From Synergistaceae bacterium UBA6101 (GTDB taxonomy: Bacteria > Synergistota > Synergistia > Synergistales > Synergistaceae), in NCBI GenBank assembly GCA_002428495.1, contig DIWR01000015.1, positions 40,576 to 104,575 of the forward strand: a stretch of DNA of 64,000 nt, written 5' to 3'. Numbering within the stretch: position 1 is the first letter of the stretch; every line of letters starts with the position of its first letter. The notes beneath the pieces are model-generated. The model had not been told where the DNA came from. It was given only the letters and a program-made list of their open reading frames with translations, and did no database searches. This document shows positions 9,285 to 18,618 of the stretch, piece by piece. The position numbers and the translations under genes are program-made.

Positions 9285-9327
9285 TATCTGCAAGTCTTAT
9301 CTATTTTACCACCTGAGGGCCCGATAT

Positions 9328-9861
9328 TCACCACTTATTGCGGTGCAGTGAATGTGGGTCTATCCCTTTGTGAGGATCCTTTGTTTCAAGAGGCCAGCCT
9401 ATTGCAGCGATCGCCATAAGCGCAATATCTGCCGGCACATTGAGAAGCGATTTGAGTCTTCCCTCAAGGTCGTTGTCCCCTCGTTTGGCCCCAAGCCATA
9501 CTGACCCAAGCCCAAGCGCATTGGCGGAAAGCAGTACATTCTGCATTGCTGCAGAGCAATCCTCTTCCCAGTACCTAATGACCTTGCCTTCACGTTCCGT
9601 TTCAGCACAGACAACTATCGCAAGAGCAGCTGATTTTAGCATCTTTCCGTATGGATGCAACTCTGCCATATTGTCTAATGTTTCTCTTTTATCTATTACA
9701 ACAAAATGCCAGGGATGATAGTTGTTTGCGCTTGGCGCTGCGCAGGCACACTCCAAAATGACCTTCACATAAGCATCATCCACACGCTTTAACTGATCGA
9801 ACCTGCGGATGCTTCTTCTGCTGAGAATATTGTCAATAGCTTCCTGGTTTATCTGAGTCAT
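9328..9861 (-). CDS. Nitroreductase family protein (FMN-dependent)
   Basis: A 177-residue nitroreductase-fold flavoprotein. Seen: the N-terminal ILSRRSIRRFD FMN-phosphate-binding motif, CACAAPSANNYHPWHFVV, the ALGLGSVWLGA segment and a C-terminal AIGWPLE. These proteins reduce quinones, nitro compounds or flavins with NAD(P)H; the substrate cannot be told from sequence. It starts at ATG 9861 behind AAGGAG and lies 17 bases after the Lrp-type regulator gene, so the two probably form an operon and the regulator may control it. Confidence 0.88.
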   Translation of the reverse strand: MTQINQEAIDNILSRRSIRRFDQLKRVDDAYVKVILECACAAPSANNYHPWHFVVIDKRETLDNMAELHPYGKMLKSAALAIVVCAETEREGKVIRYWEEDCSAAMQNVLLSANALGLGSVWLGAKRGDNDLEGRLKSLLNVPADIALMAIAAIGWPLETKDPHKGIDPHSLHRNKW

Positions 9862-9878
9862 TCAGACTCCTTCTCCGA

Positions 9879-10355
9879 TCAATGACCGTTGCTGTTTGCC
9901 GGTTTTACAGGATCTATTGACCTCCCCAGAACTGGTGAAGAGAGAACTATTGCGGTGGTAGTCATGCCACAGCTGCCCATCTGGCTTATTACATCCTCAA
10001 GATGCCCTACTGAAGAGACGACTACTTTAAGGATAACTCCGTCGCTTCCTGTAAGATGATGGCATTCAAGGACTTCAGGTATCGCCCTTGCGAGCTCATC
10101 TGACTGAGCAAGGAGCGCTACCGGGATCGCAAGACGAATGTAAGCCATTATAGGATAGCCTACTTTTGACTGATCGACTACAGCCTTGTAACCCATTATT
10201 ATACCTGCGTCCTCCATACGGCGGACCCTCTCCGCTACTGCCGGAGAAGAAAGGCCTACTCGTCTTCCAAGTTCGTTGAATGATATTCTTCCGTCTTCCT
10301 GAAGTATTTTCAGTATCTGTATTCCAATGTCATCGAGCAATTTGCCGGTTAACAT
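9879..10355 (-). CDS. Lrp/AsnC family transcriptional regulator
   Basis: A 158-residue feast/famine regulator. The N-terminal winged helix-turn-helix is about residues 8-60 (ILKILQEDGRISFNELGRRVGLSSPAVAERVRRMEDAGII). The C-terminal RAM effector-binding domain follows (about 70-150, with HHLTGSDGVILKVVV). Such proteins bind amino acids and control amino-acid metabolism, which suits this peptide-fermenting organism. A strong GGAGGTG site precedes ATG 10355. Targets cannot be assigned; the co-transcribed nitroreductase and its own promoter are the simplest candidates. Confidence 0.92.
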   Translation of the reverse strand: MLTGKLLDDIGIQILKILQEDGRISFNELGRRVGLSSPAVAERVRRMEDAGIIMGYKAVVDQSKVGYPIMAYIRLAIPVALLAQSDELARAIPEVLECHHLTGSDGVILKVVVSSVGHLEDVISQMGSCGMTTTAIVLSSPVLGRSIDPVKPANSNGH

Positions 10356-10501
10356 GGATACACCTCCGCTTCCTTATCAAATGAAACTGTTTTCATGATG
10401 CACGCCAATATATTAAGGCATTATTTAAAAAAATGGAAGAGCAGGCATAATTTTTTTTGTGATCATTAAAATCTAAGTTTCAGATAAGCTTTCTGATCAC
10501 C

Positions 10502-13500
10502 TTACGCCCTCTGTCTTTTCGAAAGGCTATTGGCAACAGCCCAGGCAGCAGCCATTGAGTGCAGGCACGGTACTCCGGCTGCAGAAGCACTTCTCCTGAG
10601 TTCAGCCCCGTGCATTATGTGGCGTTCATTTCCTCCGGGGATATTGAGCACCAGGTCCCATTCTCCTTTTCTGAGCCTTTCAACAAGCTCTTCCTGCCGG
10701 ACAGTGTTAACTTCGATGCCCCATTTGGAGAGATAATCCGAAGTGCCTGATGTCGCATCGACCTTCCACCCTAAAGCAGTGAACTGGGCCGCTGTTGACA
10801 TTGACTCTGCCTTTTGTGAATCAGCTATGCTCATCAGTATCCTTCCTTTTGCAGGGGGCATCCATCCTGCTCCCTGCAGTCCGTCCATCATCGCATCAGC
10901 AAGGTCGTCTCCAAGCCCGAGGCTTTCTCCGGTCGACATCATCCTTGGTCCGAGTTTAGGGTCGATCCCGGGAAGCTTGTCATTAGAGAAAACCGGGACC
11001 TTTACCCCCCACTGACCGCTTTTTGGCAAAATGCCAAGTCCATACCCCATATCCGTCAGTTTTTCTCCGAGGGCTACACCTACTGCCAGATCGACCATTG
11101 GTATTTTTGATATTTTGCTGCATATCGGGACAGTACGGCTTGCCCGCGGGTTCGCCTCGATTATCCAGAAGAGACCGTCCTTGAGGACAAACTGTATGTT
11201 GAGGAGGCCGTGGATATCCAGCTCTTTTGATATCATTTTTACAGTTTCAAGGACCTGTTTCTGCTGCTCATCAGTAAGAGAGAAGCTCGGGAAAACTGCG
11301 ATCGAATCACCCGAATGGATGCCGGAAGGGTCGATATGTTCAAATATACCCGGGATCAGAACATCTTCGCCGTCACAGACAGCGTCGCATTCGAATTCCT
11401 TCCCCTGAAGGAAACGGTCGATCATCACCTTTTGTCCCTGCACAGCCTCAAAGGCCTCTGAGAGAACTTCTATCATTTCCTTTTCGCTGTAGACTGTCTT
11501 CATCGCGACCCCGCCTATTACAAAGCTGGGCCTTATCATAAGAGGATATCCCAGATCCTGGGCGACTTTGCATGCTTCATCCACGGAAGCCACATCGACA
11601 CCTTCAGGCTGGTAAATATTCAGTTTGCTTAGCAGTCTTGAGAATTTACCTCTGTCTTCTGCAGCGTCAATAACATTCTGATCCGGTCCGAGAAGCCTGA
11701 TCCCCTCAGCTGCCAGGTCAAGTCCAAGTCTGAGCGAGGTCTGTCCTCCAAAACAGGCGAATACTCCTTTGGCTCTTTCACGCTCAAGTACAGCCATTGC
11801 ATCATCGATGTAGAGAGGCTCCAGATAGAGTGCATCGGAGATATCATGGTCTGTGCTCACTGTTTCAGGATTGACATTCATCATTATTGCCCTTATCCCT
11901 CTTCTGCGCAGCGCTTCGACAGCTTTTACACAGCAATAATCGAACTCTACCCCCTGGGCGATCCTTATCGCGCCTGAACCAAGGACGGCTATGCCTCCCT
12001 CGCTCTCTTCCCAGGGATCACTCTTTACTCCATAGGCCGCATAGTAGTAGCCTGAACCGGAAGGAAACTCTCCGGCGCACCCGTCTACTTCACGGTATCC
12101 TGTATGGCAGTTTTCTGACTCAAGTATCTTCAATGTCTCGTCTTTTGATATCCCGGCTGATGCTGATATGCGGCTTATTGACATTCCTTTCATCCGTGCA
12201 GAGACTACATTGCCGTTTACAGGCCCGTCTTCTTCCAGATATTTTTCCGCAAGCTGGATCTTATTGAGCTGTTCGATAAAATATTTTCTGATGTGGGTCC
12301 TTTTAGACATTTCATCAACAGTTGCGGAACTCCTTCTAAGAAGTTCTGTGATCGCTTCCAGCCTCAGATAAGTCGGGGCTGTTATCTGTTCCCATAGTTT
12401 CCTCGTCTCCCACGAACGCATCCTCCTGTCTGGAAGGTACCTTCCCCTTTCAAGAGAACGGCAGGCCTTTACAAGGGCCTGAGCGAATGTGGCTCCGAGC
12501 GCAAGGACTTCTCCTGTGGCTTTCATCCTCGGTCCGAGAGAGGAATCAGCCTGCGGAAAAGTGTCGAAGGGCCATGAGGGGACTTTCACCGCTACGTAAT
12601 CAAGAGCAGGTTCAGATAATGCGCTGCCCGCTCCCGTGACCGGATTTGCCATCTCTGTGAGGTCCATGCCTATTGCAATTTTTGCGGCCATCCTAGCTAT
12701 CGGATATCCTGTTGCCTTGCTTGCAAGGGCGCTCGACCTGCTCGCCCTCGGATTTACCTCTATAACGTAGTACTCATTGCCGTCCGGGGAGAGTGCGAAC
12801 TGAACGTTGCACGCACCGCGGATCTCAAGAACATCCACTATTTTTAAAGCCGCGGTCCGGAGCATCTGCCATTCCCTGTCTGTCAGCGTGAGGGCCGGGG
12901 AAACCACTATCGAATCTCCAGTGTGGACACCCATCGGGTCTATGTTCTCCATGCTGCATACTGCAAGGGCGTTTCCAATGTTGTCCCGAACCACTTCGAC
13001 TTCTATCTCATGCCAGCCTTCAAGATAACGCTCGATCAAAGCCCTTCCGACAGGAGAGGCTGTAAGGGCATCTTCCACCTGGACCACAAAATCTTCTATG
13101 TTCCTGACGACTGAGTTGCCCGATCCTCCAAGCGTAAAGTCCGGACGAAGTATAAGCGGAAGGGGCGAATGCATCGCAAATTCCTGAGCGCCTGCGACAG
13201 AAGATATCCCCCGGCTTGCAATTATCGGCTGATCTGCATCTATCATTGCCTTTCTGAAAGGTTCCCTGCCTTCGGCACGCTCGATCGCTCCAGGCTGTGT
13301 GCCCAGTACCCTGCATCCGTATTTATCCCACATTCCTCTCTTCTCGCACTCCATGCAGAGGTTAAGCCCCGTCTGTCCACCCAGTGTCGCAACTACACCA
13401 TCCGGCCTGTATTCAGACAGGATCTCCTCTACTGATTCGGGCAGCAGAGGCTTTATACAGACGATATCAGCGACGGTGAGGTCAGTCTGGATAGTTGCAG

Positions 13501-13648
13501 GGTTGCTGTTGAGAAGGATCACTTCGCAGCCTTCCTCTTTGAGGGCACGGCAGGCCTGACTTCCGGCGTAATCAAACTCAGCGGCCTGTCCTATGCGTAT
13601 CGGTCCCGAGCCAAGGACAAGTACTCTTTTTATGCTGTTATCCTTCAT
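10502..13648 (-). CDS. carB: Carbamoyl-phosphate synthase, large subunit
   Basis: The ammonia- and ATP-using subunit of carbamoyl-phosphate synthase (pyrimidine and arginine synthesis), 1048 residues. The two homologous halves are visible: VLVLGSGPIRIGQAAEFDYAG at the N-terminus and VLGSGAIRIAQGVEFDY at about 555, each starting an ATP-grasp module with its EVNPRASRSSALASK / EANPRASRTVPICSK metal-binding segment. The C-terminal MGS-like domain (about 925-1048) is the usual allosteric site. It begins two bases after carA. Length is slightly under the common 1060-1075. Confidence 0.97.
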   Translation of the reverse strand: MKDNSIKRVLVLGSGPIRIGQAAEFDYAGSQACRALKEEGCEVILLNSNPATIQTDLTVADIVCIKPLLPESVEEILSEYRPDGVVATLGGQTGLNLCMECEKRGMWDKYGCRVLGTQPGAIERAEGREPFRKAMIDADQPIIASRGISSVAGAQEFAMHSPLPLILRPDFTLGGSGNSVVRNIEDFVVQVEDALTASPVGRALIERYLEGWHEIEVEVVRDNIGNALAVCSMENIDPMGVHTGDSIVVSPALTLTDREWQMLRTAALKIVDVLEIRGACNVQFALSPDGNEYYVIEVNPRASRSSALASKATGYPIARMAAKIAIGMDLTEMANPVTGAGSALSEPALDYVAVKVPSWPFDTFPQADSSLGPRMKATGEVLALGATFAQALVKACRSLERGRYLPDRRMRSWETRKLWEQITAPTYLRLEAITELLRRSSATVDEMSKRTHIRKYFIEQLNKIQLAEKYLEEDGPVNGNVVSARMKGMSISRISASAGISKDETLKILESENCHTGYREVDGCAGEFPSGSGYYYAAYGVKSDPWEESEGGIAVLGSGAIRIAQGVEFDYCCVKAVEALRRRGIRAIMMNVNPETVSTDHDISDALYLEPLYIDDAMAVLERERAKGVFACFGGQTSLRLGLDLAAEGIRLLGPDQNVIDAAEDRGKFSRLLSKLNIYQPEGVDVASVDEACKVAQDLGYPLMIRPSFVIGGVAMKTVYSEKEMIEVLSEAFEAVQGQKVMIDRFLQGKEFECDAVCDGEDVLIPGIFEHIDPSGIHSGDSIAVFPSFSLTDEQQKQVLETVKMISKELDIHGLLNIQFVLKDGLFWIIEANPRASRTVPICSKISKIPMVDLAVGVALGEKLTDMGYGLGILPKSGQWGVKVPVFSNDKLPGIDPKLGPRMMSTGESLGLGDDLADAMMDGLQGAGWMPPAKGRILMSIADSQKAESMSTAAQFTALGWKVDATSGTSDYLSKWGIEVNTVRQEELVERLRKGEWDLVLNIPGGNERHIMHGAELRRSASAAGVPCLHSMAAAWAVANSLSKRQRA

Positions 13649-13650
13649 CG

Positions 13651-14703
13651 TTATCTCTCCCCTGACTCGCGAACGTGTGAGACAAAATCATCAAATATGT
13701 ATCCTGCGTCTTCCGGTCCCGGCGACGCTTCAGGATGAAACTGAACACTGGATGCGTCAAGATCCTTATGCAGGAGGCCTTCGACTGTTCCGTCCCCAAG
13801 GTGCTTAAAGGAGACCTCAAGCCCTGTCCCTTTCAGGCTCTCTTCAGTAACGACATACTGGTGGTTCTGGCTTGTCAATATTCCTCTGCCTGTGGCGGTG
13901 TCGATCACTGCCTGATTCGCTCCCCTGTGCCCGTACCTGAGCTTATGTGTCATTGCCCCGCAGGCTCTTGCCAAAAGCTGATGTCCAAGACAGATCCCAA
14001 GCACAGGTTTTTTGCCGAGGATCTTCCTTATTTCTTTCGCCTCAGATCCAAGCACCGAAGGATCTCCCGGGCCGTTGCTCAGTATGATCCCGCTGACTCC
14101 GCTGGAAAGGATATCCTCTGCTTTCGTGGTGTTCGGAAACCTTACCACCCTGAATCCTCTTCCTGCTATGCTTCTTATTATATTTTCCTTCGCTCCGTAA
14201 TCTATCACACCGATAGAGAGAGCACCTTCTCCGATCACTTCGATTTCTTTGCAGGAAACTTTACTCACCATGTCATGAGGAAGTTCTTTTATCTGAGGAA
14301 GAGCGGGTTTGTGATCGAGCCTGCCCATTATCGAACCAAGTTCACGGATCTTTAATATAAGCTGTCTTGTATCCGCGCCATCTACCAATGGCCTCCCGTT
14401 TTCAGTCATCCATGAACTGAGAGAACCAAACCGTCCATTTTCTGTTTCATCAAGGTTGGATACCAATGCAGCAGAAAGCCAAACTCGTCGTCCCTCAAGC
14501 CTCTCTGCGTCAACTCCGTATATCCCTACGGGAGGGAAAGCGAAGACAACGATCTGTCCGCAGTAAGAAGGGTCGGAAAGGGTCTGAGGGTAGCCGCATC
14601 CTGCAGTAGTGAATACGACTTCTCCCTCGACCGGGGCTGTGATTTCACCTTTTCCGCTCCAGACAGTTCCGTCAGCAAGGGTAAGGAACAGGTTGCTTTT
14701 CAT
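13651..14703 (-). CDS. carA: Carbamoyl-phosphate synthase, small (glutaminase) subunit
   Basis: Supplies ammonia from glutamine to CarB, 350 residues. The N-terminal CPSase small-chain domain begins LFLTLADGTVWSGKGE. The C-terminal class I glutamine amidotransferase has the nucleophile in LGICLGHQLLARACG and the His-Glu pair in FHPEASPGP. An in-frame ATG exists at 14727, but 14703 is preferred: AAAGGGG precedes it and the family N-terminus starts there. It is the first gene of carAB and is read from the promoter at 14836-14863. Confidence 0.95.
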   Translation of the reverse strand: MKSNLFLTLADGTVWSGKGEITAPVEGEVVFTTAGCGYPQTLSDPSYCGQIVVFAFPPVGIYGVDAERLEGRRVWLSAALVSNLDETENGRFGSLSSWMTENGRPLVDGADTRQLILKIRELGSIMGRLDHKPALPQIKELPHDMVSKVSCKEIEVIGEGALSIGVIDYGAKENIIRSIAGRGFRVVRFPNTTKAEDILSSGVSGIILSNGPGDPSVLGSEAKEIRKILGKKPVLGICLGHQLLARACGAMTHKLRYGHRGANQAVIDTATGRGILTSQNHQYVVTEESLKGTGLEVSFKHLGDGTVEGLLHKDLDASSVQFHPEASPGPEDAGYIFDDFVSHVRESGER

Positions 14704-14835
14704 GTTTGGTATCCCCTTTGTCTCCATATAAAATGGGAAATTAGTTTCACTTTTATTCCGACAGGACAGTTTACTAAACCTAAAATTTAGTTTTGTTTAT
14801 TATGTATTTTTACCTGCGGTTCAAAGTTCTTGAGT

Positions 14836-14863
14836 ATTATAACGTTGTATCGAGATTCGTCAA
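14836..14863 (-). promoter_or_regulatory. Sigma-70 promoter of carAB
   Basis: On the minus strand TTGACG (14863-14858), a 16-base spacer and TATAAT (14841-14836) form a near-consensus promoter. Transcription should start near 14829, giving a leader of about 125 bases before carA. In that leader ACTAAA and TTTAGT arms (14773-14778 and 14786-14791) form an inverted repeat of unknown role. Confidence 0.8.
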
Positions 14864-14919
14864 GAGTATTATTTTGATTGCAAAGCAAGTTGCAGCAAAA
14901 GTACAATCGGTTGCACAAT

Positions 14920-14947
14920 TTGCGAATATTTCATTACGGATTATAAT
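14920..14947 (+). promoter_or_regulatory. Probable promoter of the DNA-deoxyinosine glycosylase gene
   Basis: TTGCGA (14920-14925), a 16-base spacer and TATAAT (14942-14947) lie 22 bases before ATG 14970, giving a very short 5' leader. It is divergent from the carAB promoter. Confidence 0.55.
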
Positions 14948-14969
14948 TTAACAGGGGTGCGAGAAAAAC

Positions 14970-15467
14970 ATGGAGCATAGTTTTGAGCCGATCATAGACC
15001 GCAGATCCAGGCTGCTTATCCTGGGCTCTCTGCCCGGAGTCAGATCCTTGATGGAAAATGAATATTACGGCAACTGGCAGAATAAATTTTGGAAAATAAT
15101 TTTTTCTGTTTTTGGCAGGCCCCTTTGCACAGACTACATTTCAAAGGTCCTGTTTTTACATGATCATAATATAGCGCTCTGGGATGTGATCAAAAGCGCG
15201 GACCGCAGCGGAAGCAGCGACAGTAATATAAAAGCGGCCATTGCAAATGACATTCCTAAACTCCTGCAAGATCACCCGGGGATATCCTTCATTATTTTCA
15301 ACGGCCAGTTCGCATTCAAAAGTTATAGGAATTTTTTTGGTAAGCCGCAGATGCCGTTTGAAGTACTTCTCTCAACAAGCCCCGCATGCGCAGGAAGAGA
15401 CAAAGAAAAACATGAGATGTGGGAAAGAGCCGTAAAGGGCGCATTGGGGGATGACAAAAAAGCTTAA
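14970..15467 (+). CDS. DNA-deoxyinosine glycosylase (uracil-DNA glycosylase superfamily, family 6-like)
   Basis: Removes hypoxanthine (deaminated adenine) from DNA in base-excision repair. The 165-residue protein has the superfamily motif 1 LLILGSLPGVRSL (about 17-29), followed by the family-typical EYYGNWQNKFWKII, an ALWDVIKSADRSGSSDSNI segment, and motif 2 as LLSTSPACAG near the C-terminus. Length matches the small HDG/Mug-like members. It is a single gene, divergent from carAB and convergent with the efflux permease gene. Confidence 0.87.
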   Translation: MEHSFEPIIDRRSRLLILGSLPGVRSLMENEYYGNWQNKFWKIIFSVFGRPLCTDYISKVLFLHDHNIALWDVIKSADRSGSSDSNIKAAIANDIPKLLQDHPGISFIIFNGQFAFKSYRNFFGKPQMPFEVLLSTSPACAGRDKEKHEMWERAVKGALGDDKKA

Positions 15468-15502
15468 TTGCGCCCTCTTAAAAGAGATCCTTAGGAAAAG
15501 AG

Positions 15503-16720
15503 TTATTCGTATTTCAGTGCGTCGATCGGATCAAGCAGGGAAGCCTTCCAGGCCGGATAATATCCAAAACCCACACCTACAAGAACCGAAAAAACAAATG
15601 CAAGTATTATTGATCCGGCTGAGAATATTGGGGGCGCAGAGGTAAGGGAAGCAAGAGCATGCCCGGCAAAAACTCCCAATATTATCCCGGTCGTTCCTCC
15701 CACCATTGACAGAACTACAGCCTCAATGAGGAACTGAAAACGGATATCGCGCGACTTGGCTCCGACCGCCATCCTTATGCCTATCTCCCTGGTCCGTTCC
15801 GTTACGGAGACAAGCATTATGTTCATTATGCCTATGCCTCCGACCACCAGGGATATTACGGCTATTGATCCAAGCAGCATCGACATTATTGCAGTGGTCT
15901 TCCTTCTGGCCTCAAGCATCTGGGATATGTTCCTTACAGAAAAGTCATCAGGTTCACCCGCCCTTATCTTGTGCCTTTCCCTCATAAGGGCTTCAGTTTC
16001 GTTTTGTATGTATTGAAGTGCGTTCATGGAAACGCCTTTAATGTATATTGTGCTGATCCTCCCCGGCGTGTTCCACCTGACCAGTCTTCTTTGGGCTGCC
16101 GTCAGAGGCACCAGAACGAGGTCATCCTGATCCTGTCCCATCGTGTTCTGTCCCTTGGCCTTTAATACCCCTATTATCGTAAAGGGGACCTTCTTGATCC
16201 TTATCGATTTCCCCACCGGGTCTTCTCCAAAGAACATCTTGTCTGCTATAGTCTTTCCAATGACTGCTATCTTTGCACCCTGTCTGACATCGCTTGCATT
16301 TATGTTCCTGCCGTAGTCAACTTCTCGATCCTGAACAAGCGAATAAGATGGGGTGCTTCCAGTAACACTCGTGCTCCAGTTTGTATTGCCGTAAACAAGC
16401 TGCGCGGACGTGTTGATCATAGGCGCCACAGCCTCTATGCCTGAAACTTCCCTCTCTATGGCAAGCGCGTCATCATATGTCAGGTATTTGACGGTTCCGG
16501 AAGCTGACGATGCAGACCTGTCAGGAAAGACCATGATAAAATTGCTCCCGAACGAGGCTATCTGCTCGTCAATGCTTTTGTTGGCTCCCTGTCCGACTGC
16601 AAAGGCCGCTATTACAGCCGCGACGCCAATTATTATTCCAAGGGCGGTCAACATAGACCTTGTTTTATTCCTTCGGAGCGCCCTGACTGCGGTACGGGAA
16701 ATTTCAGCCATTGAGATCAT
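15503..16720 (-). CDS. MacB-type ABC transporter permease (FtsX family)
   Basis: The membrane subunit of a tripartite MacAB-TolC-like efflux or mechanotransmission transporter, 405 residues. It has an N-terminal transmembrane helix (TMLTALGIIIGVAAVIAAFAVGQGA), a large periplasmic domain with the FGSNFIMVFP and DPVGKSIRIKKVPFTIIGVL motifs of MacB_PCD, and three C-terminal helices including VVGGIGIMNIMLVSVTERTREIGIRMAVGA. The ATPase is a separate upstream gene, overlapping by four bases (ATGA). Substrate unknown: antibiotics, lipopeptides or heme-like compounds are possibilities only. Confidence 0.93.
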   Translation of the reverse strand: MISMAEISRTAVRALRRNKTRSMLTALGIIIGVAAVIAAFAVGQGANKSIDEQIASFGSNFIMVFPDRSASSASGTVKYLTYDDALAIEREVSGIEAVAPMINTSAQLVYGNTNWSTSVTGSTPSYSLVQDREVDYGRNINASDVRQGAKIAVIGKTIADKMFFGEDPVGKSIRIKKVPFTIIGVLKAKGQNTMGQDQDDLVLVPLTAAQRRLVRWNTPGRISTIYIKGVSMNALQYIQNETEALMRERHKIRAGEPDDFSVRNISQMLEARRKTTAIMSMLLGSIAVISLVVGGIGIMNIMLVSVTERTREIGIRMAVGAKSRDIRFQFLIEAVVLSMVGGTTGIILGVFAGHALASLTSAPPIFSAGSIILAFVFSVLVGVGFGYYPAWKASLLDPIDALKYE

Positions 16721-17418
16721 GATACTTTCACCTCCCGGTTTATCTCGTCACTTGTGATCATTCCGTCCTTAAAATGAACTATCCTTTTTGCGTATGCGGC
16801 AACATCAGGTTCATGTGTCACCAAAAGTATTGTTGTGCCGTCTTCTTCGTTGATTTTTTTAAAGAGTTTCATTATCTCGTCGCTGGTCTTTGAATCGAGG
16901 TTTCCGGTAGGTTCGTCAGCCATCAGGATAGGAGCCCTGTTGACGATCCCCCTTGCTATAGCGACCCTTTGCTGCTGACCTCCTGAGAGCTGTGTGGGTT
17001 CATGGTAAAGCCTGTCCTCAAGTCCCATCTGGATCAAGGCTTCTTTTGCCCTCTCCCGGCGTTCTTTTTTCGGCATGCCTGCATAGAGCAGCGGCAGTTC
17101 GACATTTTCTATGGCGCTTGTCTTTTGCAGCAGGTTGAAACCCTGAAAGACAAAGCCTATCGTTCTGTTCCTTATTACTGCCAGGTCATCGCCTTCAAGG
17201 TCATTTATGTTCTGCCCGTTGAGGATATAGGTCCCTGATGTCGGCTTGTCGAGACATCCCAGGATGTTCATCGTTGTAGATTTACCTGAACCGGAGGGGC
17301 CCATCATGGCTACAAACTCACTTTTTTCCACGGAAATGCTGATGCCGTGAAGTATCTCTACTTCCTCTTTTCCCATACTGAAGCTTTTTCGGATATCCCT
17401 CAGTTCGACCAGAGCCAT
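16717..17418 (-). CDS. MacB-type ABC transporter ATPase
   Basis: The nucleotide-binding subunit of the efflux pump, 233 residues. Walker A GPSGSGKST, Q-loop VFQGFNLL, signature LSGGQQQRVAIARG, Walker B ILMADEPTGNLDS and switch His in LVTHEPDVA are all intact. It starts directly after the adaptor stop codon and overlaps the permease gene by four bases. In E. coli MacB this domain is fused to the permease; here the two are split, as in LolD- and YknY-type systems. Confidence 0.95.
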   Translation of the reverse strand: MALVELRDIRKSFSMGKEEVEILHGISISVEKSEFVAMMGPSGSGKSTTMNILGCLDKPTSGTYILNGQNINDLEGDDLAVIRNRTIGFVFQGFNLLQKTSAIENVELPLLYAGMPKKERRERAKEALIQMGLEDRLYHEPTQLSGGQQQRVAIARGIVNRAPILMADEPTGNLDSKTSDEIMKLFKKINEEDGTTILLVTHEPDVAAYAKRIVHFKDGMITSDEINREVKVS

Positions 17419-18618
17419 CTATTTCTCTCCGTTTGGAACAATGATGCCCGTGATTACTTCATCGCCTTCGCTGAGCCCTGATATTATCTCTGTGTTCTGA
17501 CCGTCGGAGATACCTCTTTCGACCTCTATCCTTACAGGGGTCTTTTTTTCAATCATGTAGACTGCAGGCTTTTTTACTTCTGCAATGGTCTGTTTTCCCG
17601 TCATTCCCGCGCCGGGCTGACCAGAATTTGCGGAAGGATCTGCAGGTTTGAATCTGAAAGCGCTGTTAGGAACTACTATTACATCCTCGCGTTCTTCAAC
17701 AATCAGAGAGACGTTGGCAGTCATCCCCGGCATCAGAAGCCCCTTGTTATTCGATACTTTGACTATCACTACGTAAGTCACAACATTGTCTGTGGTTGTA
17801 GGAGAGAGCCTGACCTGAGTAACAACACCACTAAAGGGATCGTTTGGATGAGCGTCTACGGTAAATGTCGCTTTCTGCCCTTCCCTTACACCGCCGATGT
17901 CAGCTTCATCCACGTTGACTTCTACCTGCATCTGGCTAAGGTCCTTTGCTATTTCGGCTATGCTGGGCGTCTGGTAACTTGCTGCAACCGTCTGCCCTTT
18001 TTCAACGTTTTTAGCGACCACTACTCCGTCAACAGGGGAATATATCCGAGTGTATCCGAGATTGATCTTTGTTTTGTCCAGTGTAGCCTGGTACTGAGCT
18101 ATCCTCGCTCTTGACGCGGCGACCTGTGCTTTAGAGGTCAGGTAGGTCTTCTCTTCAGTATCAACGTCTGCTTTTGCGATAAGGTCTTTTTCGGCAAGTT
18201 TTCTCGTCCTTGCGAGACTTTTCTCGGCATTTGCCAGAACTGCTTCTGAATTCATCAGATCTGCTCTTGCCGCCATCAAATTTGCCTCTGCCTGTGCAAC
18301 ATCCGTCTGCTGAGTTGCCGAATCTATTTCAGCAATGATCTGGCCTTTCTTGACCACACTGTTGTAATCTATGTATATTTCTTTTACTGTTCCAGATATC
18401 TGCGTACCGACATCGACAGTCTCCACCGCGTCCAGAGTTCCTGTGGCCTGTATGACTGAACGGAGGTCTGACCTTTCTGCCCTCACAGTTTTGTACTGGA
18501 TCTCTTCCGCACCTTTGCTGTAGTACCATAGAAATCCGCCGGAGATACCTATCAAAACCAGAATAGCGGCCATGATCCTTCTCTTTAGTTTTTTTGAAAT
18601 TTTATCAGCGATATTCAT
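17419..18618 (-). CDS. MacA-like periplasmic adaptor (HlyD/RND membrane fusion family)
   Basis: Bridges the inner-membrane ABC pump to the TolC-like channel, 399 residues. A single N-terminal membrane anchor lies at about 14-34 (IMAAILVLIGISGGFLWYY). Then come the lipoyl/barrel-sandwich domain (VDVGTQISGTVKEIYIDYNSVVKKGQ), an alpha-hairpin with Ala-rich heptads (about 105-195), and beta-barrel and membrane-proximal domains (VNVDEADIGGVREGQKATF; VVVPNSAFRF). The start overlaps the tolC-like stop by four bases. This is the usual MacA layout. Confidence 0.94.
   Translation of the reverse strand: MNIADKISKKLKRRIMAAILVLIGISGGFLWYYSKGAEEIQYKTVRAERSDLRSVIQATGTLDAVETVDVGTQISGTVKEIYIDYNSVVKKGQIIAEIDSATQQTDVAQAEANLMAARADLMNSEAVLANAEKSLARTRKLAEKDLIAKADVDTEEKTYLTSKAQVAASRARIAQYQATLDKTKINLGYTRIYSPVDGVVVAKNVEKGQTVAASYQTPSIAEIAKDLSQMQVEVNVDEADIGGVREGQKATFTVDAHPNDPFSGVVTQVRLSPTTTDNVVTYVVIVKVSNNKGLLMPGMTANVSLIVEEREDVIVVPNSAFRFKPADPSANSGQPGAGMTGKQTIAEVKKPAVYMIEKKTPVRIEVERGISDGQNTEIISGLSEGDEVITGIIVPNGEK

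Noticed and set aside
10440..10501. GTGATCA / TGATCAC inverted repeat as the carB terminator
   Set aside because: On the minus strand the stem is followed by A residues, not T, so it does not fit an intrinsic terminator for carB.
14703..14830. Riboswitch or PyrR-type attenuator ahead of carAB
   Set aside because: The leader is about 125 bases with one short inverted repeat, but no terminator/antiterminator pair with a T-run and no known aptamer core.
15503..17418. MacB gene split by a mutation
   Set aside because: ATPase and permease are complete, with a regular 4-base ATGA overlap and their own full domains, as in normal two-gene systems.
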